In this document: piece by piece, positions 18,178 through 29,586 of the stretch | Position numbering within the stretch: position 1 is the first letter of the stretch | Layout of the letters: every line of letters starts with the position of its first letter | NCBI RefSeq assembly: GCF_014638275.1 | Contig: NZ_BMFJ01000001.1 | Location: 1,600,338 to 1,664,337, forward strand | Direction: 5' to 3' | Source: Primorskyibacter flagellatus | Lineage (GTDB): Bacteria > Pseudomonadota > Alphaproteobacteria > Rhodobacterales > Rhodobacteraceae | Length of the DNA: 64,000 nt | Notes under the pieces: generated by a model | What the model saw: only the letters and a program-made list of their open reading frames with translations | Databases searched by the model: none | Told to the model about the DNA's origin: nothing | Translations under genes and position numbers: made by a program

Positions 18178-19046
18178 ACATCGGATTCATCGGGCTTGGA
18201 AACATGGGCGGGCCGATGGCGGCCAATCTCGCCAAGGCGGGACATGTGGTGACGGGCTATGATACCGCCAGTGTCGCCATTGACGGCGTCACACTTGCAG
18301 AAAGCGCGGCGGCGGCTGCGGCGGAACAGGACGTGGTCATCACCATGCTTCCGAACGGGGCCATCCTGCGCGCCGTCGCGGCCGAGATCGTACCGGCGAT
18401 GAAACAGGGCGCGGTCTTCCTCGACTGTTCGACGGTGGATGTGGACAGCGCACGGTTCGTTGCACAGGCGGCCGAGGACGCGGGGTTGCTGGCGCTGGAT
18501 GCGCCGGTCTCGGGCGGGATCGGCGGGGCGCAGGGCGGCACGCTGACCTTCATGGTTGGCGGCAGCGAGGCCGCCTTCGGCAAGGCCAAGCCGCTGTTCG
18601 ACATCATGGGGCAGAAGGCAGTGCACTGCGGGCCATCGGGCAACGGGCAGGCGGCGAAGATCTGCAACAACATGATCCTCGGCGTGACCATGATCGCCAC
18701 CTGCGAGGCCTTCGCACTGGCCGACAAGCTGGGCCTGGACCGACAGGCGATGTTCGACGTGGTCTCGACCTCCTCGGGCTATTCCTGGTCGATGAATGCC
18801 TATTGCCCTGCCCCTGGCATCGGGCCGAAATCCCCGGCGGACAACGACTACAAGCCCGGCTTCGCGGCGGACCTGATGCTGAAGGACCTGCGGCTGTCCC
18901 AGCAGGCGGCGGAGGCGGCGGATGCCGACACGCCCATGGGCCAGGCGGCGACGGCGCTTTATGCGCGGTTTGTCGAAGACGAGGATGGAAAAGGTATGGA
19001 TTTCAGTGCTATGCTGCCCCGGTTCGAGAAGCGCGGACGGGGCTGA
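18174..19046 (+). CDS. mmsB: 3-hydroxyisobutyrate dehydrogenase
   Basis: Oxidises 3-hydroxyisobutyrate to methylmalonate semialdehyde, the substrate of MmsA. The 290-residue beta-hydroxyacid dehydrogenase begins with the NAD motif IGFIGLGNMGGPMAANLAKAG in part, followed by the substrate loop LDAPVSGGIGGAQGGTL and the catalytic-lysine helix GNGQAAKICNNMIL. Its start overlaps the preceding gene by 4 bases. With mmsA 5 kb upstream it completes the route from isobutyryl-CoA to propionyl-CoA except for the hydratase. Confidence 0.95.
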   Translation: MNIGFIGLGNMGGPMAANLAKAGHVVTGYDTASVAIDGVTLAESAAAAAAEQDVVITMLPNGAILRAVAAEIVPAMKQGAVFLDCSTVDVDSARFVAQAAEDAGLLALDAPVSGGIGGAQGGTLTFMVGGSEAAFGKAKPLFDIMGQKAVHCGPSGNGQAAKICNNMILGVTMIATCEAFALADKLGLDRQAMFDVVSTSSGYSWSMNAYCPAPGIGPKSPADNDYKPGFAADLMLKDLRLSQQAAEAADADTPMGQAATALYARFVEDEDGKGMDFSAMLPRFEKRGRG

Positions 19047-19144
19047 GGCGTGACCTGAGCGCAACGCCGCTCAGGCGGCACAAGGCTGATGATGGAACCT
19101 CCGGAGGGTGCGGGCGCTTTATTCCGCAAAGACGGAGGTTTCTC

Positions 19145-19564
19145 ATGAAACGCATCATCCTGCCCCTCACGGTCGCCCTTCTCGCGGTTCCCGGCCTTGC
19201 GATTGCCAAGAACGATCACGGCAACAAGGCCAAATCCTTCCGCGGCCATCAGGCTGTCCATGCCTCTGCCGGTTGCCCCCCGGGTCTGGCCAAGAAGTCC
19301 CCGGCCTGTGTGCCGCCGGGCCTTGCGAAGAAACAGGTGCTTGGCGATGACCACCGGCATGACCATGACCATGTGATCCGCGTGGGCGAATATCTCGACC
19401 CGGCGTATTACGGGGATCGCTACGTGCTGGTGCGCGACCCGGGCCGCTACGGGCTTGATCCCTACGGGACCTACTACCGGATCGACGGAAATGTCTTTCA
19501 GGTGAACCGGGAAACGCAGGAAGTGCTGGCGCTGATCGGTGCGGTTTCGGCAATCCTCAACTGA
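19145..19564 (+). CDS. Small secreted RcnB-like protein
   Basis: A 139-residue periplasmic protein with signal peptide MKRIILPLTVALLAVPGLAIA. The mature part has a duplicated CPPGLAKKSPACVPPGLAKK segment, a His/Asp-rich patch (DDHRHDHDHV) that could bind metal, and a C-terminal RYGLDPYG-YYRIDGNVFQVNRET unit similar to RcnB-type proteins. Homologues are sometimes mislabelled as excinuclease subunits because uvrA is nearby. GGAGG precedes the ATG. The next gene has a related C-terminal unit. Function unknown; metal handling is a guess from the histidines. Confidence 0.82.
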   Translation: MKRIILPLTVALLAVPGLAIAKNDHGNKAKSFRGHQAVHASAGCPPGLAKKSPACVPPGLAKKQVLGDDHRHDHDHVIRVGEYLDPAYYGDRYVLVRDPGRYGLDPYGTYYRIDGNVFQVNRETQEVLALIGAVSAILN

Positions 19565-19679
19565 CTGTTTCCCTGTCGCATGGGTTTTTGCCCTTTTTTC
19601 AAGGGCTCGGCCCGTGCGACACTGGCCCGTGCGATGCTTGACGACGCCGATGTTGGACGACGCCACTGGGGGATGAGCG

Positions 19680-20141
19680 ATGACACGAACGGCCCTGCTT
19701 TCCCTGCTGCTGACCTTTGCAGCCCTGCCCGCCGTTGCCGACTGCGCAACCGCGGGTCTTCGCGTGCGCTGCATCTACGTCGGGCCGGACCCGGATCAGC
19801 AGCGCGGTGATATCGGGGCACGGTTCGTCACCGCCTCACCCGAAATCAATATCGTGATCGCCGGACCCCGCCACCGCGACCCGCGGCCGCATTTCCGACC
19901 GGACCGGCGGCTCCGGAACGGGGTCCCGGCGCGCAATGTCTATGGGTCGCGTCACGACATCATCGCGCGCGGCGATCGTCTTCCCGATGACAGCCTGATC
20001 CTGATGAACCCGACCCGCTACGGCCTGCCCCGGCCCCGCGATGGCTGGACCTATTTCGCGGTCGACAGGGACATCTACCGGGCAGAGCTACGCTCGCGCC
20101 GGGTGCTGGACTACGTAAATCCACATATCACCCGGCGCTGA
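19680..20141 (+). CDS. Small secreted RcnB-like protein, paralogue of the preceding gene
   Basis: A 153-residue exported protein with signal peptide MTRTALLSLLLTFAALPAVA and a basic mature part. Its C-terminal unit (NPTRYGLPRPRDGWTYFAVD, then AELRSRRVLDYV) lines up with the end of the 19145 protein (DPGRYGLDPYGTYYRIDGN, then ETQEVLALI), so the two are diverged tandem paralogues. A single cysteine pair (CATAGLRVRC) follows the signal. It ends just before the convergent gene at 20148, with only 6 bases between them. Confidence 0.78.
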   Translation: MTRTALLSLLLTFAALPAVADCATAGLRVRCIYVGPDPDQQRGDIGARFVTASPEINIVIAGPRHRDPRPHFRPDRRLRNGVPARNVYGSRHDIIARGDRLPDDSLILMNPTRYGLPRPRDGWTYFAVDRDIYRAELRSRRVLDYVNPHITRR

Positions 20142-20147
20142 GCTGCT

Positions 20148-20438
20148 TTAGTAGTTTCCGGGCGGATCGCTGGCGGGGAAACTTTCGTCGTTGGCCTCGT
20201 CCACGTCGTCCCAATTGGCGGGCGGTTCCTTTTGCTCCTCCGGTCCGGCGTTGCGCACCTGCTGCGGCGGCGGGTTCTGTTCCGCGCCCGCTGCGGGGGC
20301 AAGGGCGGGCTCTAGCGGAGGGGCGGGTGGCAGGGGTTCGGCGGCACGGGCGGACTGCTCCAGCCACTGCGACACCTGGCGGGTTACGAGGGCGATGACG
20401 ACGCCATAGGCGACGGTTCTGACCAGGCTGACAGCCAT
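20148..20438 (-). CDS. Small membrane-anchored protein with acidic tail
   Basis: A 96-residue protein: N-terminal hydrophobic stretch (VRTVAYGVVIALVTRQV), a long Pro/Ala-rich linker, and a C-terminal NDESFPASDPPGNY. The D-E-S-F-P-A-S-D-P-P motif recurs at the ends of many small uncharacterised proteobacterial proteins. AAGGAG lies upstream of the ATG at 20438. It is 80 bases downstream of uvrA on the same strand, so it might be co-transcribed with the repair gene. The linker suggests that the conserved tail is displayed away from the membrane. Function unknown. Confidence 0.8.
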   Translation of the reverse strand: MAVSLVRTVAYGVVIALVTRQVSQWLEQSARAAEPLPPAPPLEPALAPAAGAEQNPPPQQVRNAGPEEQKEPPANWDDVDEANDESFPASDPPGNY

Positions 20439-20518
20439 GGCGGGCTCCTTTGCTGTTGTATGACCTTCAACGCGCAAGGGGTCGGCCCGGTTCACGCCGG
20501 GCGGCGGTGCGGCAGGCG

Positions 20519-23407
<2,889 letters not shown>

Positions 23408-23472
23408 GTGCCCCCCGGCGATCAGTGCCTAAGAGATAGTTTACGAGCCGGGCGCTTCCAAGTGAAAAATGA

Positions 23473-23487
23473 GAACATTAGCGGAAC
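23473..23487 (-). promoter_or_regulatory. LexA (SOS) box of uvrA
   Basis: GAAC-ATTAGCG-GAAC on the + strand, i.e. GTTC-N7-GTTC reading toward uvrA. This direct-repeat form is the known alphaproteobacterial LexA site. It ends 66 bases upstream of the uvrA start codon, a typical place for a promoter-overlapping operator. Confidence 0.88.
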
Positions 23488-23548
23488 ATGAAGTACGCCG
23501 CCGATGCACAAGGCTCCAGCGGCGCGGGGATGGGCGGTTGAACCGCGC

Positions 23549-24223
23549 TCAGGCCTTGCGGCGGCGCAGCAGGGCGGCGGCCCCGAAGGCGGTTAGCAGA
23601 AGCGGCAGACCGGCGGGCAGCGGAACGGCGGGGGCGCTCAGGTTGGTCGCGTTGACCTCGAAGCTGCCGGTGTTGTTGTACCAGCCGAAGCCGTCCATGC
23701 CGCCCATGAACAGACGGGTTGCGCCGACAGGTACGACAAATTCCTGCACGCCACCGGTGCCCATGCCGTCACCGATGAAGAACACCTGCTTGAGCAGCGG
23801 GCTGAGGCTGGTGAAGTCCAGACCGCCGACGAAATCGAGGTCGGCCGGAGCGGCCGTTCCGTCCGGTTGGTCGTCCCCTAGAAAGACGGCGACCAGGCCG
23901 TTGATCGGCGCGCGGGCACCCGAAATGCCGAACACGGCACCGCCGGAATGATAGGTGAAGGAGGCACTGCCATCGGGGCCGGTGGACGGGGTGCCGCCGC
24001 TGAAGCTGACGCCGCCGGTCACGGAAAACGTCAGGATGTCGCCGGCGCTGAAGGCGGGACCTGAGTATTGTGTCGGGCTTTGGTCCGGAACGGAGTCGCC
24101 CAGATGCGACGTTCCCGCCGGCATGCCGGAGAGCCAGACATTGCCATTTCCGGCGACGGTGAAGGCGGATGCGGGAACTGCGCCGAGGAGTGCGAGGAGG
24201 GCAGCTGCAATCAGGGATTTCAT
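23549..24223 (-). CDS. Secreted VPLPA-CTERM protein (2 of 4)
   Basis: A 224-residue exported protein with signal peptide MKSLIAAALLALLGAVPASA and a C-terminal tail [13 protein letters not shown], a hydrophobic helix and RRRKA. The body (FTVAGNGNVWLSGMPAG, SPTQYSGPAFSAGDILTFSV, FLGDDQPDGT, PVGATRLFMGGMDGFGWYNN) is a jelly-roll-like pattern seen in PEP-CTERM proteins that resemble carbohydrate-binding modules. The start at 24223 is chosen because the signal peptide begins there; an upstream ATG adds 38 residues with no sense. It is divergent in function from uvrA next door and likely has its own promoter. Role unknown; extracellular matrix is a reasonable guess. Confidence 0.88.
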   Translation of the reverse strand: MKSLIAAALLALLGAVPASAFTVAGNGNVWLSGMPAGTSHLGDSVPDQSPTQYSGPAFSAGDILTFSVTGGVSFSGGTPSTGPDGSASFTYHSGGAVFGISGARAPINGLVAVFLGDDQPDGTAAPADLDFVGGLDFTSLSPLLKQVFFIGDGMGTGGVQEFVVPVGATRLFMGGMDGFGWYNNTGSFEVNATNLSAPAVPLPAGLPLLLTAFGAAALLRRRKA

Positions 24224-24339
24224 GGTAACTGATCCTATAATAACTGGAAAATATGCGGCACATTCTACCGAAGGCTGCCCCTCCGTCAAATGAATTGATC
24301 GAGGCTCGCAGAGGCCGTCAGGGGACCGCAGGGCCATCG

Positions 24340-24894
24340 CTACTTTCTTGCAATCGCCCAGGCCACCATAGGGAAATCGGGATCATTCTTGATATCCTCG
24401 CCATGTTGGTATTCCGGCGGCCAGGGAGATTCGAGATTGCGGGCCGCGGCGTGACGATTGCCCCATTGATCCGCGCGGATGCCGTCCTCGGGAAAGCCGC
24501 CTTCGATCAGCAGGTTCGTCAGGCCGCGGGCCGACCAGCGGGAACAGTCGATCGGCGCGCCGTGATAGGGGATGAAGAAGGGCGTGGCGATGTAGAAATG
24601 CCCGCCCCTGCGCAACATCCGGTACACGTTCTTCAGCGCGGCATAGGGCCGGTCGAGATGTTCCCAGACCTGATCGGCGATGATGAGGTCGAATTTCAGC
24701 GGCCTGCCGTCCGCCCCCGCGAAAGGCCCGGCGCAGATGTCGTATTCTGGATAGCGGAAGGCGCTGTAGTCGCGGAAGGGGAACTGTTCGCCCCATTTGC
24801 CGCTGATCTCGGCCACGCTCAGCGACCCGGGGTCGAGATCGTTGATCCAGCGGCGGCTGGACTGGCGCATGACGATGCGGTTGATGCTGGGCAT
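24340..24894 (-). CDS. Class I SAM-dependent methyltransferase-like protein
   Basis: A 184-residue protein of the methyltransferase-11/23 type. Motif II/III region is clear (LKFDLIIADQVWEHLDRPYAALKNVYRMLRRGGHF in part, followed by YIATPFFIPYHGAP), but the glycine-rich SAM loop is reduced to VAEISGKWG, so activity is uncertain. It is shorter than average for the family. The ATG at 24894 follows GGAGGGAGG; a second ATG eight codons upstream is less likely. It lies 69 bases after the malonate operon on the same strand and could be its last cistron, though no function links them. Confidence 0.82.
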   Translation of the reverse strand: MPSINRIVMRQSSRRWINDLDPGSLSVAEISGKWGEQFPFRDYSAFRYPEYDICAGPFAGADGRPLKFDLIIADQVWEHLDRPYAALKNVYRMLRRGGHFYIATPFFIPYHGAPIDCSRWSARGLTNLLIEGGFPEDGIRADQWGNRHAAARNLESPWPPEYQHGEDIKNDPDFPMVAWAIARK

Positions 24895-24963
24895 GGATCC
24901 TCCCTCCGGGGCATTCAACCCCGGCGGGCGGGTGCTGGAAAGGGCAAAAGCGCCCTGCCCCGA

Positions 24964-26469
24964 TCAGCCGGTGAAGACGCCGGCGAACTGGTCGCGCAGG
25001 AGGTTCTTCTGCACCTTGCCCATGGTGTTGCGGGGAAGCTCGGGCACGACCTCGATCACTTTGGGCTGCTTGAACTTGGCCAGCCGGTCCGAGGCGACAG
25101 AGCGGATCGCGTCGGCGTCGATGCTCTGCCCCGGCGCGGCGACGAGAACCGCGACGACCCCTTCCCCGAAATCCGGATGGGGCACGCCGATCACTGCGCT
25201 TTCCAGAACGCCGGGCTGTTCGTCGAGCAGCAGCTCGATCTCCTTCGGGTAGATGTTGTAACCGCCCGAGATAATCAGGTCCTTGGCCCGGCCGACGATG
25301 TGGACATAACCGTCGCCGTCCACCGTGCCGATGTCGCCGGTGATGAAGAAACCGTCGGCGCGCAGTTCGGCGGCCGTCTTTTCCGGCATGCGCCAGTAAC
25401 CCTGAAAAACGTTGTCGCCGCGCACCTCGATCAGCCCGGCCTCGCCGTCCGGCAGGGTCGCGCCGGTCTCGGGGTCGGTGATCTTCAGCTCCACCCCCGG
25501 CAGCGGGAAGCCGACAGTGCCGGCGCGGCGGTCGCCGTCGTATGGATTGGAGGTGTTCATGTTGGTTTCGGTCATCCCGTAGCGTTCAAGGATGCGGTGG
25601 CCGGTGCGCGCCTCGAACTCGCGGTGCGTCTCGGCCAGCAGGGGCGCGGAGCCGGAGGTGAAGAGCCGCATGTTCGCGGTCAGGTCTTTCGTGAAGCGCG
25701 CGTCTGACAGGAGCCGGGTGTAGAAGGTCGGCACGCCCATCATGGAAGTCACCCGGGGCAGCCATTTGATGACCGTGTCGGCATCGAACCTGGGCAGGAA
25801 TACCATCGTCCCGCCAGAGGCCAGCACGACGTTGGAGGCCACGAACAGCCCGTGCGTGTGGAATATCGGCAGGGCGTGCAGCAGGATGTCGGCCTCGGTG
25901 AACCGCCATTCGGTCACGAGGACTTCGGTGTTGGAGAGCAGGTTCCACTGGCTCAGCATCGCGCCCTTGGACCGCCCCGTGGTGCCGGACGTGTAAAGCA
26001 GCGCGGCAAGGTCGTCGCGGGCGCGGTCCACGGGAGCGAAGCTGTCGGCGGCCCTGTCGGCGGCGTCGGTCAGCGTGCCCTGCCCCGCGGCGTCCAGCGT
26101 CAGTACGGGGACGGAGGTGATGCCGCGTACGGTCGTTTCGGCGGCGGGGCCGCAGACCACGGCGCCGGCCTCGCTGTCGGTGATGAAATACTCAAGTTCC
26201 GCTGCCGTGTAAGCGGTGTTGAGCGGCAGAAAGACCACCCCGGCGGCGACGCAGGCCCCGTAGAGCGCCAGCGCCTCGGGCGACTTTTCGACCTGCACCG
26301 CCAGCCGGTCGCCGGGCTTCAGGCCCGCGCCGGTCAGGGCATTGGCCAGCCGGTGCACGCGGGACAGGAAGGCCCGCCCCGAGATCGCGGTGCCGTCTGC
26401 GAGCAGCAGCAGGTCGGAGTCGCGGCTGGCAAGCGGCGCAAACAGGCGGTCGTAAAGGGGGTTGGTCAT
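24964..26469 (-). CDS. matB: Malonyl-CoA synthetase
   Basis: Activates malonate to malonyl-CoA with ATP and CoA. The 501-residue ANL-superfamily ligase has the P-loop LLYTSGTTGRSKGAMLSQWN, the YGMTET motif A5 and the C-terminal catalytic lysine region (PRNTMGKVQKN). Identity as malonate-specific rests on context: it follows malonyl-CoA decarboxylase by 14 bases in an operon with a TRAP carrier and a divergent GntR regulator, the matABPQM/matR arrangement known in rhizobia. Confidence 0.94.
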   Translation of the reverse strand: MTNPLYDRLFAPLASRDSDLLLLADGTAISGRAFLSRVHRLANALTGAGLKPGDRLAVQVEKSPEALALYGACVAAGVVFLPLNTAYTAAELEYFITDSEAGAVVCGPAAETTVRGITSVPVLTLDAAGQGTLTDAADRAADSFAPVDRARDDLAALLYTSGTTGRSKGAMLSQWNLLSNTEVLVTEWRFTEADILLHALPIFHTHGLFVASNVVLASGGTMVFLPRFDADTVIKWLPRVTSMMGVPTFYTRLLSDARFTKDLTANMRLFTSGSAPLLAETHREFEARTGHRILERYGMTETNMNTSNPYDGDRRAGTVGFPLPGVELKITDPETGATLPDGEAGLIEVRGDNVFQGYWRMPEKTAAELRADGFFITGDIGTVDGDGYVHIVGRAKDLIISGGYNIYPKEIELLLDEQPGVLESAVIGVPHPDFGEGVVAVLVAAPGQSIDADAIRSVASDRLAKFKQPKVIEVVPELPRNTMGKVQKNLLRDQFAGVFTG

Positions 26470-26483
26470 GGTCTTCCTGGTCC

Positions 26484-27722
26484 TCAGGCCGCGGCGGCGG
26501 ATTGCAGCAGGGCACGGACATCGCGCGCCGCCACAACCTCTTTCGCCCCGGCAAAGCGTTCGTGGTTTTCAACAAATGTATCAGGGTCGTAGCGGTAGTT
26601 CACCATGGCCCCGGCGCTTTCCGCCAGGCCCTTGGGTGAAGTATCGGCCTCTGCGTGTACCGCGTGGACATAGGCCCCGTTGCCAAGATGGAAGCGGGTG
26701 ACCGGATCGTAGGGCATGCCGTCGCCGCGCTTGGCCGTCAGCAGGAAGCGCGCGGCGGTCGCGCGCAGGGCGTCGGCGTCCAGCGTCGCCGGGTCGATGC
26801 CCTCTTCCTTCATCCAGCGGGTCAGGGTCGGGATGGGCGACAGGGTGACGAAGGTGTCGATGTTGGGCAGCTCGGCGGAGAGATCCTCCGCCACCTGCTT
26901 GATGAGCGAGTTGCCGAAGGAGATCCCCGCGAGCCCCGCCTGACAGTTGGAGATGGAATAGAAGACGGCGGTGTCGGCCTCCTCGGCGGCAAGGGGCTGG
27001 CGATCCTCGGCCAGAAGACGCTGGACCGAACCGGGAATGCCGCGGGTCAAGGCGACCTCGACGAAGATCAGCGGTTCGTCCGGCATGGCGGGGTGGAAGA
27101 AAGCGAAACAGCGTCGGTCGGTCGGTTCGACCCGTCGGCGCAGGTCGTCCCAGCTGTCGATGGCGTGGACGGCTTCGTAGGCGATGATCTTCTCCAGGAT
27201 ATAGGCCGGGCTCTGCCAGCTGATCGGACGCAGAACAAGGAAACCCCGGTTGAACCACGAGGCGAAGAGGTGCTGGAAGTCCAGGTCGATGCGCGCGCGG
27301 GGATCGTTGCGCGGGATCAGGCGCAGCAGGTCGGAACGCATCGCGACAAGCTGCGGCGTCGCGCCCGGCACGCGATTCAGCCGGCGGGCCAGTTCCTGTC
27401 GGGCGGGTTCGGCCGTGGCGAGGAAGGCGGCGTAGTTCTTCTGGGACGGCTCGCCTTCGAACGCATCCAGCGCAGCGCGCACCTTTGCCGGGTCGATGCC
27501 GAGGTCGCCTGCCAGATGGTCGAAGAAGGCCAGCTTGGCCGCATCGTCCATCCCCGCGAACCTGTCGAGGATCTGCGCGGCAGCGGTCATGCCGGAGACT
27601 TCGCCCTGCGTGGACAGAAGCTCCTCGATCAGGGCCTCCGTCGTCTGCTTGGAGGGCGGTGGCAGGGCCTTGCGGGACTGGCGGGCGAAGATGGTGGCAA
27701 GGACATCGGACAGAAGGCTCAT
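26484..27722 (-). CDS. matA: Malonyl-CoA decarboxylase
   Basis: Decarboxylates malonyl-CoA to acetyl-CoA, completing malonate use and preventing build-up of malonyl-CoA. The 412-residue protein has an N-terminal helical domain and a GNAT-like catalytic domain with FFHPAMPDEPLIFVEVAL, FYSISNCQAGLAGISFGN and FVTLSPIPTLTRW, all typical of the family. The start at 27722 (MSLLSDVLA) is set by an ATGA overlap with the upstream TRAP permease. Homologues are also called mcd. Confidence 0.95.
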   Translation of the reverse strand: MSLLSDVLATIFARQSRKALPPPSKQTTEALIEELLSTQGEVSGMTAAAQILDRFAGMDDAAKLAFFDHLAGDLGIDPAKVRAALDAFEGEPSQKNYAAFLATAEPARQELARRLNRVPGATPQLVAMRSDLLRLIPRNDPRARIDLDFQHLFASWFNRGFLVLRPISWQSPAYILEKIIAYEAVHAIDSWDDLRRRVEPTDRRCFAFFHPAMPDEPLIFVEVALTRGIPGSVQRLLAEDRQPLAAEEADTAVFYSISNCQAGLAGISFGNSLIKQVAEDLSAELPNIDTFVTLSPIPTLTRWMKEEGIDPATLDADALRATAARFLLTAKRGDGMPYDPVTRFHLGNGAYVHAVHAEADTSPKGLAESAGAMVNYRYDPDTFVENHERFAGAKEVVAARDVRALLQSAAAA

Positions 27723-29038
27723 AAAGCGACTCCCATGACGGCGGTTGGCAACCAGGTGGCGAGGGCGGGGAACATCGAGAGGATCACGATGGCCACGATC
27801 ATGCAACCGACGAAGGGCAGCGACCCCAGCAGAACCTGCTTGAGACTGATGTCAGGTGCTATGCCGTTAATCACATAGAGGTTCAGCCCGACCGGCGGAG
27901 TGATGAGCCCGATCTCCATGTTGATCGTGACGATGACCGCGAACCAGTAGGGATCGAACCCGGCGGCGGTGATGATCGGCAGCAGGATCGGCGCCGACAT
28001 CAGGATCACCGCTACGGGGGGCAGGAAGAAGCCTGCGACCAGCAGGAACAGGTTGATGATCGCCATCAGCACCCATTTGTTCACCGACAGCGCCGCGATC
28101 CACTGGGCAACGGACTGCGTCACCAGAAGCGAAGACAGCATGAAGGAGAAGACCCCTGCCGCGCCGATGATGAAAAGGATCATCACGGATTCCTTGGTGG
28201 AATCGCGCAGCACCATCCACAGTTCCTGCCCCGAGAACATGCGGTAGATCACCATGGCCGCGACGATGCAGAGCAGCGCCCCGACAGCGGCGGTCTCCGA
28301 CGGCGTGGCGATGCCGCCGTAGAGCGCGACCAGAACGCCGACGATGATCAGCAGGAAGGGGATGACCCGGGGCAGGATCTCGACCTTCTGGCGCCACGTG
28401 TAGCGCATGCCGGCGAGGGCCGAGGTGGCCGCACCGCGCCGCCAGGTGTCGAAGATCGCCCATGCGATGAACAGACCCGTCAGCAGCAGGCCGGGGATCA
28501 CCCCGGCCAGAAACAGCCGCCCGATCGAGGTTTCGGTGGCGATGCCGTAGACGATCATGGTCACCGAGGGCGGGATGAGGATGCCAAGCGTACCGCCTGC
28601 GGCGATGGATCCCGCGGCGACCTCGGCCGGATAGCCACGGCGGCGCATCTCTGGGATACCCATCTTGCCGATGGCGGCGCAGGTGGCGGGCGACGATCCG
28701 GACATGGCAGCGAAAAGCGCGCAGGCGCCGAGGTTGGACACCAGCAGCCCGCCGGGCACCCGCGTCAGCCAGCGTTCAAGCGCCTCGTACAGATCGGGCC
28801 CTGCGCGGGTGGATGCGATTGAGGCCCCCATGATGATGAACATCGGGATCGACAGCAGGGCGAAGGAGTTGAGCTCGCCGTAGAACAGCTCCGGCAGGGC
28901 CTGAAGGGACCGCGGCCCGTCGAAGACCAGCAGGAACAGCGTGGCGACCAGCAGCAGGCCAACGGCGACGGAGACGCCGGAGAAGAGCACGATCACGGTG
29001 ACAATGGCGATCAGCGCTCCGGTCAGAAGGGGATCCAT
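27719..29038 (-). CDS. matM: TRAP transporter large permease, malonate system
   Basis: The 12-helix DctM-type membrane subunit (439 residues) that moves substrate with sodium. Family motifs seen are FIIMGASIASTRAGPDLYEAL, LGACALFAAMSGSSPATCAAIGKMGIPEM and GLITPPVGLNLYVINGI in part. Its start overlaps the stop of the small subunit by one base (TGATG) and its end overlaps malonyl-CoA decarboxylase by 4 bases. The substrate malonate is inferred from the two enzymes in the operon. Confidence 0.94.
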   Translation of the reverse strand: MDPLLTGALIAIVTVIVLFSGVSVAVGLLLVATLFLLVFDGPRSLQALPELFYGELNSFALLSIPMFIIMGASIASTRAGPDLYEALERWLTRVPGGLLVSNLGACALFAAMSGSSPATCAAIGKMGIPEMRRRGYPAEVAAGSIAAGGTLGILIPPSVTMIVYGIATETSIGRLFLAGVIPGLLLTGLFIAWAIFDTWRRGAATSALAGMRYTWRQKVEILPRVIPFLLIIVGVLVALYGGIATPSETAAVGALLCIVAAMVIYRMFSGQELWMVLRDSTKESVMILFIIGAAGVFSFMLSSLLVTQSVAQWIAALSVNKWVLMAIINLFLLVAGFFLPPVAVILMSAPILLPIITAAGFDPYWFAVIVTINMEIGLITPPVGLNLYVINGIAPDISLKQVLLGSLPFVGCMIVAIVILSMFPALATWLPTAVMGVAL

Positions 29039-29586
29039 CAGTCGGGACTCCGTTCGGGATGAGGCACGGGCAGAGCTTCCGGCGGGGCGAAGGCCGCCAG
29101 CCAGAGGTCCGCGAGCAGTTGAATCAGGTAGAGGCCGAAGCCGAGCGGGACGGTCAGATAGGTGATCCAGAGCGGGAATTTCCAGACGGATTCCGATTTC
29201 CAGTTCCGCTCCCAGGACATGTGGAACATCTCCCACCCGTACCAGAGCATCGCGGCGGCCATGGCGATGGTCAGGGCCATGACGATCACCGCCAGCACCC
29301 GGCGCGCGCCGACGGGCAGCAGGCCCGGCAGCAGGTCGACGCCGACATGGCCGCGCAGCTTCTGCACGTAGGACAGCCCCAGAAGGGTCGCGCCGATGAC
29401 AAGGTAGATCACGGCCTCGGTCTGCCAGATCGTCGACTGGCCAAGGACCGAGCGGACGAAGATCATGTGACAGGTGATAAGCACCGCCGCCAGGATCATG
29501 AAGGCGGCGGCGATGCCAAAGGCGGTCGACACCGCCGCCAGTGCGCGAAGCACCAGCGGCGGGCGATATGCGGTCGGGTCGCTCAT
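29038..29586 (-). CDS. matQ: TRAP transporter small permease, malonate system
   Basis: A 182-residue four-helix DctQ-type subunit. Hydrophobic helices are visible at about residues 12-35, 50-66, 88-110 and 135-160, with the conserved LRGHVGVDLL segment between helices 2 and 3. It pairs with the large subunit directly downstream (one-base overlap) and overlaps the receptor gene upstream by 4 bases. It has no separate function known outside the TRAP complex. Confidence 0.92.
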   Translation of the reverse strand: MSDPTAYRPPLVLRALAAVSTAFGIAAAFMILAAVLITCHMIFVRSVLGQSTIWQTEAVIYLVIGATLLGLSYVQKLRGHVGVDLLPGLLPVGARRVLAVIVMALTIAMAAAMLWYGWEMFHMSWERNWKSESVWKFPLWITYLTVPLGFGLYLIQLLADLWLAAFAPPEALPVPHPERSPD

